64,000 bases of DNA, taken from assembly GCF_004344915.1 (NCBI RefSeq), contig NZ_SKFG01000008.1, positions 124,001 through 188,000 on the forward strand, given 5' to 3'. The notes beneath the pieces were generated by a model. The model saw only the letters and a list, made by a program, of their open reading frames with translations. It did no database searches and was not told where the DNA came from. Shown here piece by piece: positions 51,724-61,567 of this stretch (position 1 is its first letter; each line of letters opens with the position of its first letter). A program made the position numbers and the translations under genes. The DNA is from Paenibacillus albiflavus (GTDB lineage Bacteria > Bacillota > Bacilli > Paenibacillales > NBRC-103111).

Positions 51724-52772
51724 GCTTTAATACATACTGGTTTTGCTACCTCAACAGGCTCGCCTACCACCGTTAAGCGTCCTGTCTCTTGATCGATAGC
51801 ATACGTTATAATTGAATCCGAGTTCTGGTTCGCTGCTAAGATGAATTTACCACCTGGCATAATCGCAAAGTTACGCGGGAAATTGCCGAATGTGGAAATA
51901 CGCTCGATATAAGTCAGCGTACCATCGCTTTCATTAATCTGGAATACAACAAGACTATCGTCCCCACGGTTAGTACCATACAAGAAGTTCCCATTCGGCG
52001 TAATATGGATATCTGCGCAATAGCTTACCTCGACAATCGAATCGATCAGAGTGGAAATCGTTTGAATTTCGGCTAAAGTCCCCTGCTGACTGTTATAGGT
52101 GTAAGCGATGATCGTATTATCCAGTTCATTAATAACATAAGCGTACGCATGCTTTGGATGAAAGACAAGATGACGTGGACCCGCTCCTGACTTGACCGAT
52201 ACGCTGTTCTCTCGCATGAGCTTATGCTGATTTGCATCAAGCTTGTAAACCACAATCTGATCCATCCCGAGGTCAGGCACAAATACATAATTACCCGCTG
52301 GGTCCGTCACAATGGAATGTGGATGCGCCTTCTCCTGACGATCTAACTGAACACTCGAGCCTTCATGCTGAATATTGGCCGCTACTGAACCAATTCCTTC
52401 GTCTGTAATTGGAAACAGGCCAACATTGCCGCCTGTATAATTCGCAACCATGATATGCTGTCCTCTTGGATCCAAACTTACATAGCAAGGATGAGCGCCT
52501 AATGTCAGCTGAGAATTAAGACGATTCAGGCTACCTGTCTCGGGATCAATCGCATATGCAACTACTGCCCCTTCATCCCCCTCACTGACGGCATACAATC
52601 GTGCCCCTCCCTTATCAATTGTTAAATAAGATGGGTTCAAGATGCCCGCATATTGTTCTACTAAACGCAAGCTGCCTGTTACAGTGTGGAATGCATATAC
52701 ATATATTCCTGGTAGTTCTTCCTCTGCATAAGAACCTACATAGACATAAATCTCATGATCATTAAGCTTCAT
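51720..52772 (-). CDS. lactonase family beta-propeller protein (6-phosphogluconolactonase-like)
   Basis: The 350-residue protein is a seven-bladed beta-propeller with repeated blade motifs such as GSLNRLNSQLTLGAHPCYVS, GAGPRHLVFHPKHAYAYV and NFPRNFAIMPGGKFILAAN. This matches the YbhE/Pgl family that opens 6-phosphogluconolactone; members outside E. coli vary in substrate. The last four bases overlap the end of the MFS gene, which is convergent. The start follows GGAGGCC. Confidence 0.85.
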   Translation of the reverse strand: MKLNDHEIYVYVGSYAEEELPGIYVYAFHTVTGSLRLVEQYAGILNPSYLTIDKGGARLYAVSEGDEGAVVAYAIDPETGSLNRLNSQLTLGAHPCYVSLDPRGQHIMVANYTGGNVGLFPITDEGIGSVAANIQHEGSSVQLDRQEKAHPHSIVTDPAGNYVFVPDLGMDQIVVYKLDANQHKLMRENSVSVKSGAGPRHLVFHPKHAYAYVINELDNTIIAYTYNSQQGTLAEIQTISTLIDSIVEVSYCADIHITPNGNFLYGTNRGDDSLVVFQINESDGTLTYIERISTFGNFPRNFAIMPGGKFILAANQNSDSIITYAIDQETGRLTVVGEPVEVAKPVCIKA

Positions 52773-52864
52773 CTTATACTGGCCTCCTCATTCTATCTAT
52801 CTCTCCAAATATTACATCATCGTTAACTTCTTGCAAAGCAGACCTCTAAACCTATTCTATCACT

Positions 52865-52893
52865 TGTATTGCCAAGGTTATGAACGATATAAT
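52865..52893 (+). promoter_or_regulatory. sigma-A promoter of the ferredoxin gene
   Basis: TATAAT at 52888-52893 has a weak -35 TTGTAT about 18 bases earlier. Confidence 0.35.
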
Positions 52894-52970
52894 ACTCTAC
52901 AATACACGCCTACATAACTAGTTCTCACAAGGCGCTCCGTATATCTCACAAGATCAGGAGGATCGAATTC

Positions 52971-53264
52971 ATGTTAGAGTTAAAAGGACGTACGATAAGC
53001 AAAGAAGTAGAGCCTGAGATTGGATTAACCATTCTCAATCATTCAGATAAGCATAAGGTAGATTGGGGCTTTAGCTGTACCAAAGGCAAATGTGCTAGAT
53101 GCAGATGCCATGTTAGCGAAGGGATAGCGCATTTGAATGAGCCTACTGAAGCGGAGATTTTACGATTAGAGCCAGAAGAAATTAAGGAAGGCTTCCGATT
53201 AGGCTGTCAAGCTGTAGTTGCAAGCGAAGGTCCAATCAAAGTCAAACTTCAAACATACTTTTAA
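52971..53264 (+). CDS. 2Fe-2S ferredoxin-type protein
   Basis: The 97-residue protein has the plant/adrenodoxin-type cluster motif: CTKGKCARC (C-x4-C-x2-C, about 36-44) and the last Cys in RLGCQAVV (about 82). It carries electrons in the cytoplasm. It starts behind CAGGAGG, is monocistronic and ends at a strong terminator. Its redox partner is not evident here. Confidence 0.88.
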   Translation: MLELKGRTISKEVEPEIGLTILNHSDKHKVDWGFSCTKGKCARCRCHVSEGIAHLNEPTEAEILRLEPEEIKEGFRLGCQAVVASEGPIKVKLQTYF

Positions 53265-53271
53265 AAATAAG

Positions 53272-53311
53272 GAAGGGCTTAGCGCATGGATCCTGTGCTA
53301 AGCCCTTCTAT
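53272..53311. terminator. bidirectional rho-independent terminator
   Basis: GAAGGGCTTAGC pairs with GCTAAGCCCTTC around a loop with GCA/TG pairing, followed by TATTCG. It lies between convergent ferredoxin and deacetylase genes. Confidence 0.8.
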
Positions 53312-53316
53312 TCGTA

Positions 53317-54108
53317 TTAATGACTTGATATGGCATCCTGTGATTCCATTTCATCAGGATAGTTTCCTTTGTGCTCAGCACTAGTCCCCACTTGCGCTTG
53401 CTCGGCTTCCATCAATTGGTCAACCCTTACACATTCATAACCTAGCGGTTTAATTTCTTGCAGTACCTCCCGTAAAGCTTCGAGCATAAATTCAGGTGCA
53501 TCCAAATCCGCCCCAGGCGTATCTCCACTATCATGTAATAGAATGATAGATCCTGGCTTCAAATTCTTCATCAGAATCTGTTTGAGCTTGCCTGCATCGC
53601 CACCAGGCTTCCAATCCCAAGCCATGATAGACCACAGAATAATCCGATAGGTCTTGCGCAGCAGGAGCAGATCGCCTAGATTAACACAGCCCCAAGGGGG
53701 TCTATAATAATGAGGCCGTTCACCCGTAATTTGCTCGATAATGTCTGCGGTTCGATCCACCTGCTTATTGCGGACTCTTACAGGAGTCATCATCCAATTA
53801 GCCACATGGCGATAGTTATGAATTCCGATCTGATGCCCTTCTTTATACATCCGTTTAATCAAATCAGGATATTGCTCCGCCTTGCTCCCAAGCACGAAGA
53901 AGGTTGCTTTAATTCCATGCTTATGTAGTAAATCCAATAATTGCGGTGTATAAAGAGGATTAGGTCCATCATCAAAAGTAAACGCAATTTGCTTCGCATG
54001 CTTTGCCTTCTTGAATGCCCACACGCCGAATATACGAGTAATACAATAGGGAACAATCATATAGAACACAACAATTAGGAATATAAAAGACAGCATTAAT
54101 TTGTGCAT
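53317..54108 (-). CDS. membrane-anchored polysaccharide deacetylase (NodB fold)
   Basis: The 263-residue protein has an N-terminal membrane helix (about 5-28) and the NodB motifs: FTFDDGPNP (about 43-51), GIHNYRH (H-x3-H, about 96-100), RPPWG (about 138-142) and ILLHDSG (about 192). It should deacetylate cell-wall or capsule sugars outside the cell. Its C-terminal 30 residues are hydrophilic and unusual. Confidence 0.9.
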   Translation of the reverse strand: MHKLMLSFIFLIVVFYMIVPYCITRIFGVWAFKKAKHAKQIAFTFDDGPNPLYTPQLLDLLHKHGIKATFFVLGSKAEQYPDLIKRMYKEGHQIGIHNYRHVANWMMTPVRVRNKQVDRTADIIEQITGERPHYYRPPWGCVNLGDLLLLRKTYRIILWSIMAWDWKPGGDAGKLKQILMKNLKPGSIILLHDSGDTPGADLDAPEFMLEALREVLQEIKPLGYECVRVDQLMEAEQAQVGTSAEHKGNYPDEMESQDAISSH

Positions 54109-54344
54109 CAGCTGAATTTCTCCCCCCTTCTATTATTATCCTATGCTTTTCCCTTCCCTTTCAATTACGATTATCTGATTCAATTTCAGATGTTCGTGTG
54201 CTTCTGGAACGCTGAAATTAACTTAGACTTTGCATAGCAAGATTTTCCTTATCTCTATAATATACAAAAAAAACAAAAAAGAAAATCGATTCATCCTACC
54301 ACTTATAGATGTGGGGGTACTCTCATAATTTATGATAAGCAAAA

Positions 54345-55898
54345 TCACTCAAAGCATTTCAGTAGCGCCAAGGCCTCTTTATGCCCAGGTTCTAGAACTA
54401 ATGCCTCGCGGATGTATGCGAGCGCAGCTTCTTCAAGCCCGAGCTCATAGCTGCATATAGCCAGGCAGTATAAGACAGTCGGTACAGCTTCGTCTTCATC
54501 CTCATCTACGGATTGTTTAAGGAACTGCATTGCATCCTCATACATGTTCATCTCGAACAAAAGAAGTCCAGCGTCCAACGCCAAATCATAGCGTTGCTCC
54601 ATCACATAATACGATGACCACATGATATGTATGCCGCTTTGGATATCCAGTATTTCTTCATCGCTCGCATCTGGCAACAGGCTCGAGATGCGTTGCGCAC
54701 TCTGGATGAAAAACTCCGCATCGTATCCGCCTAATCGCCAAAAGGCCAAAATTTGTTGCAGTCCCATCGTCTCGATTTGCTGGTCTACCCATTGCTTCAT
54801 ACCAAAGAAATCATCTGGTCCGAACCGTTCGATAAACCGCCGATAGGCCAGCCGGGTGTTGGAATAGCTCATTGGTAATTCCAACATGAGAATACAACCA
54901 ACATTTAGATCTTTATAATGACGTGAGGTGGGGAAGTGTGACAATGCTCCTCTTTGCTCAAGCACATATTGAATCGCATGATAGTTTGCCGTTACAGAGA
55001 AGCTGCCATGATGAATTAACTCGGGAGGCTCTGCAAACTCCCAGTTCTCCAGTCTGTGGTCGCCTTTATCCGCTGTAATCAGTAGTAAACCTGATTGTGA
55101 TAGTTGATTAAGCCGCTCCAGCAATTTCAATCCGACCACTGGAAACAGAATATGGGAATCCTCGAGCTCCTTCTGGTACAGCGCGATCACATCGCGATAC
55201 GGATATACTGCTTCTTCGTATTCAGGTGCAGGGCGATGCTCATAATTCAGCGTCATATTTTTCAGTGCTTCTGACGGCTTAAGTCGATTGAAATTCTCCG
55301 GAAACTCGATTACTACATCGCATTCAAAAATCCTACCATCACCCACATAGATCAGCTCTTGCGGAATACTGTCAAAAAAATAATTAGCGATAATCACCAG
55401 CGGCTGCTTCAAATCACCCTCCCGAATGGTTGTACGAGCCACAACCAAATTTAGCTCCGTGTCAGACACAGCATCAAAAACTGCGAAATCCAGCATTCCC
55501 TGCTGAATAAAAGATTGTAGAGCAGGATGTTGTTGCCAACCGGCAATATTTTTTAACGCCAAGTCTGTCATTACATAGCGAAATGGCGGCAGCACAATAC
55601 CCGCATAATCCCTTAGTTCGCATAGTTTATGCAATACATGAAAAGCAAAACGCCCCGCTCCCGCCCCCAGTTCCAGGATCGTAACAGGTTCAGATATATC
55701 CCCCTTATGGGACAAATCTTGAAGAAATCCGAAAATCATTTCCGCGTAAGCTGTGGCAATCATGGGGTTGCTCGTTATATATTGTGGAACCTGGTCATTT
55801 TTCCAAGCCTTCATCCCTTCTTCTTCATAATAAGTCCTTTGCAAATCCCAGATGGGTGCTTCGCTGAAGCGAAATCTCTGTTGTTTATTTTCTACCAT
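54345..55898 (-). CDS. SAM-dependent methyltransferase with C-terminal TPR region
   Basis: The 517-residue protein has a SAM-binding domain (motif I ILELGAGAGRFAFHVLHKL, about 79-97) of the MidA/NDUFAF7-like type and, in its last 130 residues, TPR-like helices (ALDAGLLLFEMNMYEDAMQF then AICSYELGLEEAALAYIREA). The first 40 residues are distinct. A protein methyltransferase with its own protein-interaction module is likely. It is monocistronic and divergent from the S66 peptidase gene. Confidence 0.75.
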   Translation of the reverse strand: MVENKQQRFRFSEAPIWDLQRTYYEEEGMKAWKNDQVPQYITSNPMIATAYAEMIFGFLQDLSHKGDISEPVTILELGAGAGRFAFHVLHKLCELRDYAGIVLPPFRYVMTDLALKNIAGWQQHPALQSFIQQGMLDFAVFDAVSDTELNLVVARTTIREGDLKQPLVIIANYFFDSIPQELIYVGDGRIFECDVVIEFPENFNRLKPSEALKNMTLNYEHRPAPEYEEAVYPYRDVIALYQKELEDSHILFPVVGLKLLERLNQLSQSGLLLITADKGDHRLENWEFAEPPELIHHGSFSVTANYHAIQYVLEQRGALSHFPTSRHYKDLNVGCILMLELPMSYSNTRLAYRRFIERFGPDDFFGMKQWVDQQIETMGLQQILAFWRLGGYDAEFFIQSAQRISSLLPDASDEEILDIQSGIHIMWSSYYVMEQRYDLALDAGLLLFEMNMYEDAMQFLKQSVDEDEDEAVPTVLYCLAICSYELGLEEAALAYIREALVLEPGHKEALALLKCFE

Positions 55899-55926
55899 TC
55901 ACTTTAAACCTGCTTTCTGTGTATCA

Positions 55927-55980
55927 GTTGTGAAAATCTATTCACATGCTAAAACCACAGCCAAAACTGTGGTTTTTTTG
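55927..55980. promoter_or_regulatory. dyad and terminator hairpin between divergent genes
   Basis: TGTGAAAATCTATTCACA (about 55930-55947) is a dyad related to Crp/Fnr or Rex sites but with an 8-base spacer. AAACCACAG pairs with CTGTGGTTTTTTT (55952-55980), a complete plus-strand terminator ahead of the S66 gene. It may stop antisense read-through or act as an attenuator. Confidence 0.45.
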
Positions 55981-56104
55981 ATATTAGGATTATCTTTTTA
56001 CGATAGTATAACTCATATCAAGAATTTTCCCATCATAATTATTAACATATGTTAGGCATTTACAATTGTAAGCTAGGTAAAACAGCAAGAGAGGAGGGTG
56101 TTTT

Positions 56105-57031
56105 ATGCCCATATATCCGTCGATTCTGAAGAAAGGGGATACCATAGGCATTGTAACACTCGGAAGTCCTCTTAGTTCTGCAACCATAAATAGTCGTATT
56201 TCTGTTGTACAAGGTTTGGGATTTCAAGTCGTTGTAGGTAATTATGTTTACGCAAGCGATGGCTTTCTTGCAGGTACAGACGAACAAAGGGCAGCAGATC
56301 TGATGAATATGTTCCTAGATCCCAGTGTACGAATGATCCTTCCTACTCGAGGTGGCGTAGGAGTGGCAGGAATTTTACCTTACCTAGATTACCGAATAAT
56401 TTCTGCAAATCCCAAAATCGTTACGGGATATAGCGATATCTCCGTGCTGCTCAATACGTTGTATCAATTTAGTGATTTAGTGACTTTCTCCAGCTTACTT
56501 CTGATTGATTTCAGTATGACTACTCCCGCATATAATTACGACCAATTCTTCGAAGCAACTTCTTTATATGCAGCGCCAAGACTTATTCTGAACCCGCCCG
56601 ATATACCGCTTATAAGCAAGGTGGCCGGTAATGTCACTGGGCCTATTGTCGGCGGTAATCTTACTTCAATTGTAGATACACTTGGGACAGCATTTGAAAT
56701 TGATACGAGGGGTAGTATTCTATTTCTTGAGGATACACATGAACCGATCAATAGAGTCTATCGTATGATCAATCATTTGAGACTAGCAGGAAAGTTTCAG
56801 GATTGTATTGGCATTATAATGGGGCAATGCTCGGGTTGCCAGACTGCATACGGTAAATCATACGACGATCTAATCGATGAAGTGATAGTTCCACTAGGTA
56901 AACCGCTTATAACTAATCTGGCCGCAGCTCATGGACTGTATAAGGCCGCTATACCAATAGGTGTTACGGTTAATCTCAACACATACACAAATACATTAAC
57001 GATTCTTGAACCAACGGTTAGTTTACCATAA
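56105..57031 (+). CDS. S66 family peptidase, LD-carboxypeptidase-like
   Basis: The 308-residue protein has the S66 features: GDTIGIVTLGSP near the N terminus, ILPTRGGVGVAGILPYLD, a GYSDISVLLN nucleophile region (Ser about 114), a Glu in ILFLEDTHEP (about 214) and the His in AAAHGLYKAAIPIG (about 280). Enzymes of this family cut D-Ala from the tetrapeptide of recycled muropeptides or detoxify microcin C-like compounds. There is no signal peptide, which suits recycling. GGAGGG lies before the ATG. Confidence 0.88.
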   Translation: MPIYPSILKKGDTIGIVTLGSPLSSATINSRISVVQGLGFQVVVGNYVYASDGFLAGTDEQRAADLMNMFLDPSVRMILPTRGGVGVAGILPYLDYRIISANPKIVTGYSDISVLLNTLYQFSDLVTFSSLLLIDFSMTTPAYNYDQFFEATSLYAAPRLILNPPDIPLISKVAGNVTGPIVGGNLTSIVDTLGTAFEIDTRGSILFLEDTHEPINRVYRMINHLRLAGKFQDCIGIIMGQCSGCQTAYGKSYDDLIDEVIVPLGKPLITNLAAAHGLYKAAIPIGVTVNLNTYTNTLTILEPTVSLP

Positions 57032-57064
57032 CCACAAAAAAGATAAGCTCTCTATTTGGCAACA

Positions 57065-58204
57065 CTAATGGACTCGAATCTTGTCTCCCTCCTGCAATGG
57101 GTCGCTGCTCTCGAGTATGATTTGTTCCTGATCGAATAAACCCTGGATTACAGCTGATTGAGTTTCATTCGAATCTATGATTGTAATGTATCGTTTGCGA
57201 GCGTAAAAAGCATTGCCAAGAGGCCCGTTTCTTTCTTCTACACCAAATACGTACTTTTTGTCTCCCTCATTGCGAATTGCTTTATTGTCTACCAAAATGA
57301 CATCTTGCGTCGTTTTGGTTAGCTCGACCTCGGCCCGCTCCCCTCCCTGCAAAGCATCGTCCTGAATCGAAATGATCAGTCGCTTCATTGCAGTGTATAT
57401 CGTTTGGCTTGCGCCTTCGCCTGTTTGAATGAGGGGCTCATCATCCTGAATTTCTTCAATATGACCCTCAGCTTGCCTGGCATTGCTGCCCCTCAATTGA
57501 ACATCCAGTTTAGCTCCTTTTTCTAGAAGACCAATAGCATCGGCAGGGGCAAGAAGCTCGAATTCAAAGCCAAGGCTTGTGTTGGCTATGACGATATCAG
57601 GTGCTCCTCCAGTTGAACCCAGCCCCTCCACCGCACCCACTTTCGTTACGATTCCGTCAAAAGGTGCAGCTAGTAGGCCATTTGCCGACAAATCCTCCTG
57701 CAGTTTTTTAATTCTACGCTGTAGAACATCCTTATCGATTGAGCTAACCTTTAAAGCGTTTTTAACGCTTTCGATGCTCTTCTCATCCCCATTATAATAA
57801 ATCTCTTTATAACTATTCTGCAGCTCTATAATCGAAATGTTTAACTTATCAAGAGCGGCCTTCTCATCCAGTATCTGATTCTCAACTGCCTTCGTATCGT
57901 ATACGACCAGCGCCTGTCCTTTCTTGACAAGCTCCCCTACCTTGACATTGACCTGCTTGACTTTCCCTCCCGCAGCGCCCGTTAAGGCTGATTCCATACG
58001 CCATTTCACAGTCCCGCTGCCTTGAAATGTATGAACAAGTTCGCCCCGACCCGCCGTTATTAACGCCACTTTGGGTAAAGTTAATGACATCAGTGTATTG
58101 CTGAACAGGGTAAATCCGATCAACAGACTGATGAACAAGCCGAAAAGGATGAGGATTTTCCGTTTGCGTCCAATTAACGCTTGATCGGCAGGCTGAATTT
58201 CCAT
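57065..58204 (-). CDS. HlyD/RND-type periplasmic adaptor (membrane fusion protein)
   Basis: The 379-residue protein has an N-terminal membrane anchor (about 18-40) and a lipoyl-like domain (TFQGSGTVKWRME), an alpha-hairpin (about 100-170) and beta-barrel domains (GLLAAPFDGIVTKVG and after). GGGGGG 6 bases before ATG 58204 fixes the start; an upstream frame reaches 58279 and overlaps the permease. Membrane fusion proteins usually serve exporters. Here it is the last gene of an operon with sugar-importer-type permeases and two binding lipoproteins, which is unusual. Confidence 0.85.
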   Translation of the reverse strand: MEIQPADQALIGRKRKILILFGLFISLLIGFTLFSNTLMSLTLPKVALITAGRGELVHTFQGSGTVKWRMESALTGAAGGKVKQVNVKVGELVKKGQALVVYDTKAVENQILDEKAALDKLNISIIELQNSYKEIYYNGDEKSIESVKNALKVSSIDKDVLQRRIKKLQEDLSANGLLAAPFDGIVTKVGAVEGLGSTGGAPDIVIANTSLGFEFELLAPADAIGLLEKGAKLDVQLRGSNARQAEGHIEEIQDDEPLIQTGEGASQTIYTAMKRLIISIQDDALQGGERAEVELTKTTQDVILVDNKAIRNEGDKKYVFGVEERNGPLGNAFYARKRYITIIDSNETQSAVIQGLFDQEQIILESSDPLQEGDKIRVH

Positions 58205-58226
58205 TAAAATCCCCCCATGTAATTGA

Positions 58227-59105
58227 CTATCCTTTAATTCCCGATAATTGAATACCTTCGACAAAATAGGATTCCGCATATAAAAACAACAGCACCATCG
58301 GAGTCATATACAGAACGGACGCAGCAAAAGCGACGCCCCTTGCCCCTTCATTAATGCTCGACAAATATAGGGATAATGGCTGCTTGAATGCATCCTCCAG
58401 AAATATGAGCGGCTGCTCGACCATATTCCAATAGTCAACAAACAGCAATACGACAAGCGCTGCGATCCCTGGCTGAATAAGCGGAACCATAATTTGATAA
58501 AAAATTCTCAAATGTCCGGCCCCATCTATTTTGGCCGCTTCAATATACGAATTCGGAATGTGCAACAAGAACTGTCTGAGCATAAAGACGCCAAAGGCAC
58601 TGAATATCCCCGGTAATATGATGGCGGAAGTTGTGTTCATAAGCCCCAGCTTATCTGCGATAATATAATTTGGCACCAAAGTAACTTGAAACGGCATAAG
58701 CATGGTCATCAAATAAAGGACAAACAGTTTGTCCCGACCCCAAAATCGAAGCTTGGCAAACGCATACGCAGCCAAAGATGCGACCAGCACTTGCCCCACA
58801 ATAATCGGTACGACCATAAACACTGAATTCCAGAACATTTGGAGGAATACAGGCTTATGAAACAGTACCTCTGTATATTGACTGAATGACACCCAGTCGG
58901 GAATCAGCTTCAAATTGATAAATCCGTCCTTCTCCCCTGTCGCTACATCGACCATCTGGCCAATAAGATGGTAGTTATAGTTAATTTCAGCTTCCGTCAT
59001 GAAGGAGTTAGTGAATGTGACTACTATGGGGAATAGCATCACCGCGGCTATCCCCCCCATAATCAGCGTCAGCGCAAGCTTGCGGAATACAGCCAATTTT
59101 CTCAC
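58227..59105 (-). CDS. ABC transporter permease, MalG/carbohydrate type
   Basis: The 292-residue permease has six helices and the coupling motif YIEAAKIDGAGHLRIFYQIMVPLIQPG (residues read in parts). This places it in the CUT1 carbohydrate group. It lies 10 bases after its partner. No ATPase gene is present, so a shared MsmX-type ATPase is likely. Confidence 0.88.
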   Translation of the reverse strand: MRKLAVFRKLALTLIMGGIAAVMLFPIVVTFTNSFMTEAEINYNYHLIGQMVDVATGEKDGFINLKLIPDWVSFSQYTEVLFHKPVFLQMFWNSVFMVVPIIVGQVLVASLAAYAFAKLRFWGRDKLFVLYLMTMLMPFQVTLVPNYIIADKLGLMNTTSAIILPGIFSAFGVFMLRQFLLHIPNSYIEAAKIDGAGHLRIFYQIMVPLIQPGIAALVVLLFVDYWNMVEQPLIFLEDAFKQPLSLYLSSINEGARGVAFAASVLYMTPMVLLFLYAESYFVEGIQLSGIKG

Positions 59106-59115
59106 CGTCCCTACC

Positions 59116-60015
59116 TTATTCCATGAAATTCCGAAAGCGACGTTCGATAGTAAGCATGCCCGTCACAAAAACAAGAATACAGCCTACCATTAAGACTGCA
59201 GCTGCTGTCAGCTTCTGAACGTCGAGCGACAGAAACATGTTGTTCATGTAATGCTGTAGCATATAAATACGATCATGCGGATATCCGCCAGCGATCAGAT
59301 ACGTTTCACGGAACACTTTGAACGAATTAATAATGGACATCAGTATGACAAAGAACATCGTCGGAGTTAAATAAACAAGCGTAATATGAATCCATTTATG
59401 AAATTTGCCCGCCCCTTCGATATCCGCCGTCTCATAGTAGTCCTTCGGAATATTTTGTAGAGCAGCCAAAAATAAAATAATGTTGTATCCAATATTTTTC
59501 CATATATATACAATTATCAATACAGCCATCGACCACTCTGATTTCATCCAATCGATCCGCTCCAAATGAAAGCTCTGCAGCACTGCATTTAATGTTCCAT
59601 TCCAATCGAACAAGATTTGCCATATCATCACAATGGATGCGACAGGAACCACAAGCGGCAATACAAAAGCAGTCTGTAGCCAATTCCGAATATACAGCTT
59701 TTGATTCAGCAACTGCGCAAACAGCAAAGACAAAGCTATAATGAGAGGTACGCTCACACTGGTAAACAGAAAGGTGTTTGACGCCGCTTTGCGAAAGGAA
59801 GTACTCGCCTGCAGTGCTATGTAATTGTCCAGGCCGACAAATGAGCCGTCAACCGTACGATCCTGAAACGAATAAAGAAATCCCATGGCAAACGGAATAA
59901 GATAAAACAAGGCAAAGCCAATCAGGCTTGGTGCCAGAAAGAGGGCTGCCACAGCCCAATCCTTTCGCAGCAGCCTGATCAGCTTATTCCAAAAACGCTT
60001 GTTTGTCATGTTCAT
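59116..60015 (-). CDS. ABC transporter permease, MalF/carbohydrate type
   Basis: The 299-residue permease has six helices with the EAA-like motif YYETADIEGAGKFHKWIHIT. It pairs with the MalG-type permease. It is 8 bases after the binding-protein gene at 60024. Confidence 0.88.
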   Translation of the reverse strand: MNMTNKRFWNKLIRLLRKDWAVAALFLAPSLIGFALFYLIPFAMGFLYSFQDRTVDGSFVGLDNYIALQASTSFRKAASNTFLFTSVSVPLIIALSLLFAQLLNQKLYIRNWLQTAFVLPLVVPVASIVMIWQILFDWNGTLNAVLQSFHLERIDWMKSEWSMAVLIIVYIWKNIGYNIILFLAALQNIPKDYYETADIEGAGKFHKWIHITLVYLTPTMFFVILMSIINSFKVFRETYLIAGGYPHDRIYMLQHYMNNMFLSLDVQKLTAAAVLMVGCILVFVTGMLTIERRFRNFME

Positions 60016-60023
60016 ACCACTCC

Positions 60024-61442
60024 CTATTCATTCAGAACAGTCGTCACTCTATTCTGAATCAGCTTAGCTACTTCTTCGGGTGATTTCTGTCCAGTGAAAT
60101 AGGCTTTGGATTCTTTCAGCAGAATCTCATCGATTTTGGAGGGCTTGAACTGAACTGGATATTTCGCGTCGATAAGAAACTTCTCCAGATCGTCGATATC
60201 CTTTTGAGTAATTTCGAACTCTTTACCTTTCAAAGGTCCGACGGGTTGATCAGACATCACCTTTCCCTTTTTTAATACATCTTGAGCAACTTTCTTGTAT
60301 GTAGCTTTATTTAATGAAAAACCGGCGCCGCGTCCTTGATCTTGCATCTCATCAGACAACATGAATTTTATGAAGTCCCATGCTTCGTCTTTTACAGCAG
60401 AACTTGCATTGATGCCAATCGTTTTGTATGTTCTGAAAAATCCGCCTGCCTCCTGCCCGCTTGCATTCGGTCTGGAGTAGAACTTTGACTTGTAAGGTTT
60501 CTGCAAAAAATCACTATTCCTTAACTCACGAATATAAGTTTGGGGTGAGTTAATAAATTCATTATAAAAAATCCCTCCATAATCTTCTCTTATCATCTTC
60601 TCATCAGACATCAACTTTACTTCCTTGAGTAATTCGATAAAGGCAGCAGAATCGAAATTAGCCTTCCTGCTCTCCAGATCAACGAACGTCGCATACTGAC
60701 CATTAACCAGGTCTTTTATCATATTTTCAGGTGCGACTCCACCTAATGCGAAATGATTGCCACCTGCTTTCTTGACGATTTCCTTGGCTAAGTCGGTAAA
60801 CTGTTCCCAATTCCAATTGCTATCGTCGATCTTTACTCCGCTTTTCTCAATTACGGTTTCATTCCCCATCAGACCATAAATAAAGAAGCCCATCGGCATT
60901 CCATAAATTCCGCCGTTTACCTTGATTCCGTCCAGAACGTTATTGAAGTATTGCTCTTTCTGAAAACTAGGGTCCTTATCGATCATATCTCCTATGTTGG
61001 CCAGCAGATTTTTTTTGACATAATCCCCTGATGGCAATTGATCCATCTGAATCAGATCAGGCCCTTTACCGGATAACATGGCCGCGTTTGTTGTTTTTTC
61101 AAATTTCTCCCAAGCAGCCTCGTCGTTTTCGTTACTTGTTTCGATATATTGAAGATCAATTGTGATATTAGGATGCTTGGCTTCATATCTTTTCTTGGCT
61201 TCTAAAAAGAAATCGTCAGAAAAATAGGTTGAAAATACAATTGTTTTCTTCTCCGTGCTATTTTTCGTTCCAGACGTTTCTCCCTTAGGTGGTGTAGTAC
61301 CTGTCCCATTCTTCACCTGCTCGGTGTTTGTCTGCCCTACGTTTGATGTCTGCGCTCCCCCCGTATTGCCGCCAGCAGAGGTGCTGCAAGCAGAAACCAT
61401 GACCATGATAAACGTGAACAGGATTAACATAGCTTTTCTCAT
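60024..61442 (-). CDS. extracellular solute-binding lipoprotein (CUT1 type, copy 2)
   Basis: The 472-residue lipoprotein (lipobox VMVSAC, Cys19) has a Gly/Thr-rich linker and a type 1 solute-binding fold (SGKGPDLIQMDQLPSGDYV; FIKFMLSDEMQ). It is a clear paralogue of the product at 61568-62956: both share KYEAKHPN-like and FDSAxF and AxKLIQNRxxxxLNE sequences. It precedes the permease genes in one operon. Confidence 0.87.
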   Translation of the reverse strand: MRKAMLILFTFIMVMVSACSTSAGGNTGGAQTSNVGQTNTEQVKNGTGTTPPKGETSGTKNSTEKKTIVFSTYFSDDFFLEAKKRYEAKHPNITIDLQYIETSNENDEAAWEKFEKTTNAAMLSGKGPDLIQMDQLPSGDYVKKNLLANIGDMIDKDPSFQKEQYFNNVLDGIKVNGGIYGMPMGFFIYGLMGNETVIEKSGVKIDDSNWNWEQFTDLAKEIVKKAGGNHFALGGVAPENMIKDLVNGQYATFVDLESRKANFDSAAFIELLKEVKLMSDEKMIREDYGGIFYNEFINSPQTYIRELRNSDFLQKPYKSKFYSRPNASGQEAGGFFRTYKTIGINASSAVKDEAWDFIKFMLSDEMQDQGRGAGFSLNKATYKKVAQDVLKKGKVMSDQPVGPLKGKEFEITQKDIDDLEKFLIDAKYPVQFKPSKIDEILLKESKAYFTGQKSPEEVAKLIQNRVTTVLNE

Positions 61443-61567
61443 TATTTTTCTTCCTCCCCATAATCTATCTCTCCGCGATCATCCCGCGGCTGTTACTCTA
61501 TCAGTATAGTGCTGAGATATATGAGGAGTTAGATAGACTTGTATTGAAGTTGTAAAAACAATGCTCC

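Noticed and set aside
54109-54344. Search for a terminator after the TPR-methyltransferase gene
   Set aside because: Only A-rich runs and weak stems are present; no convincing terminator or small gene was found.
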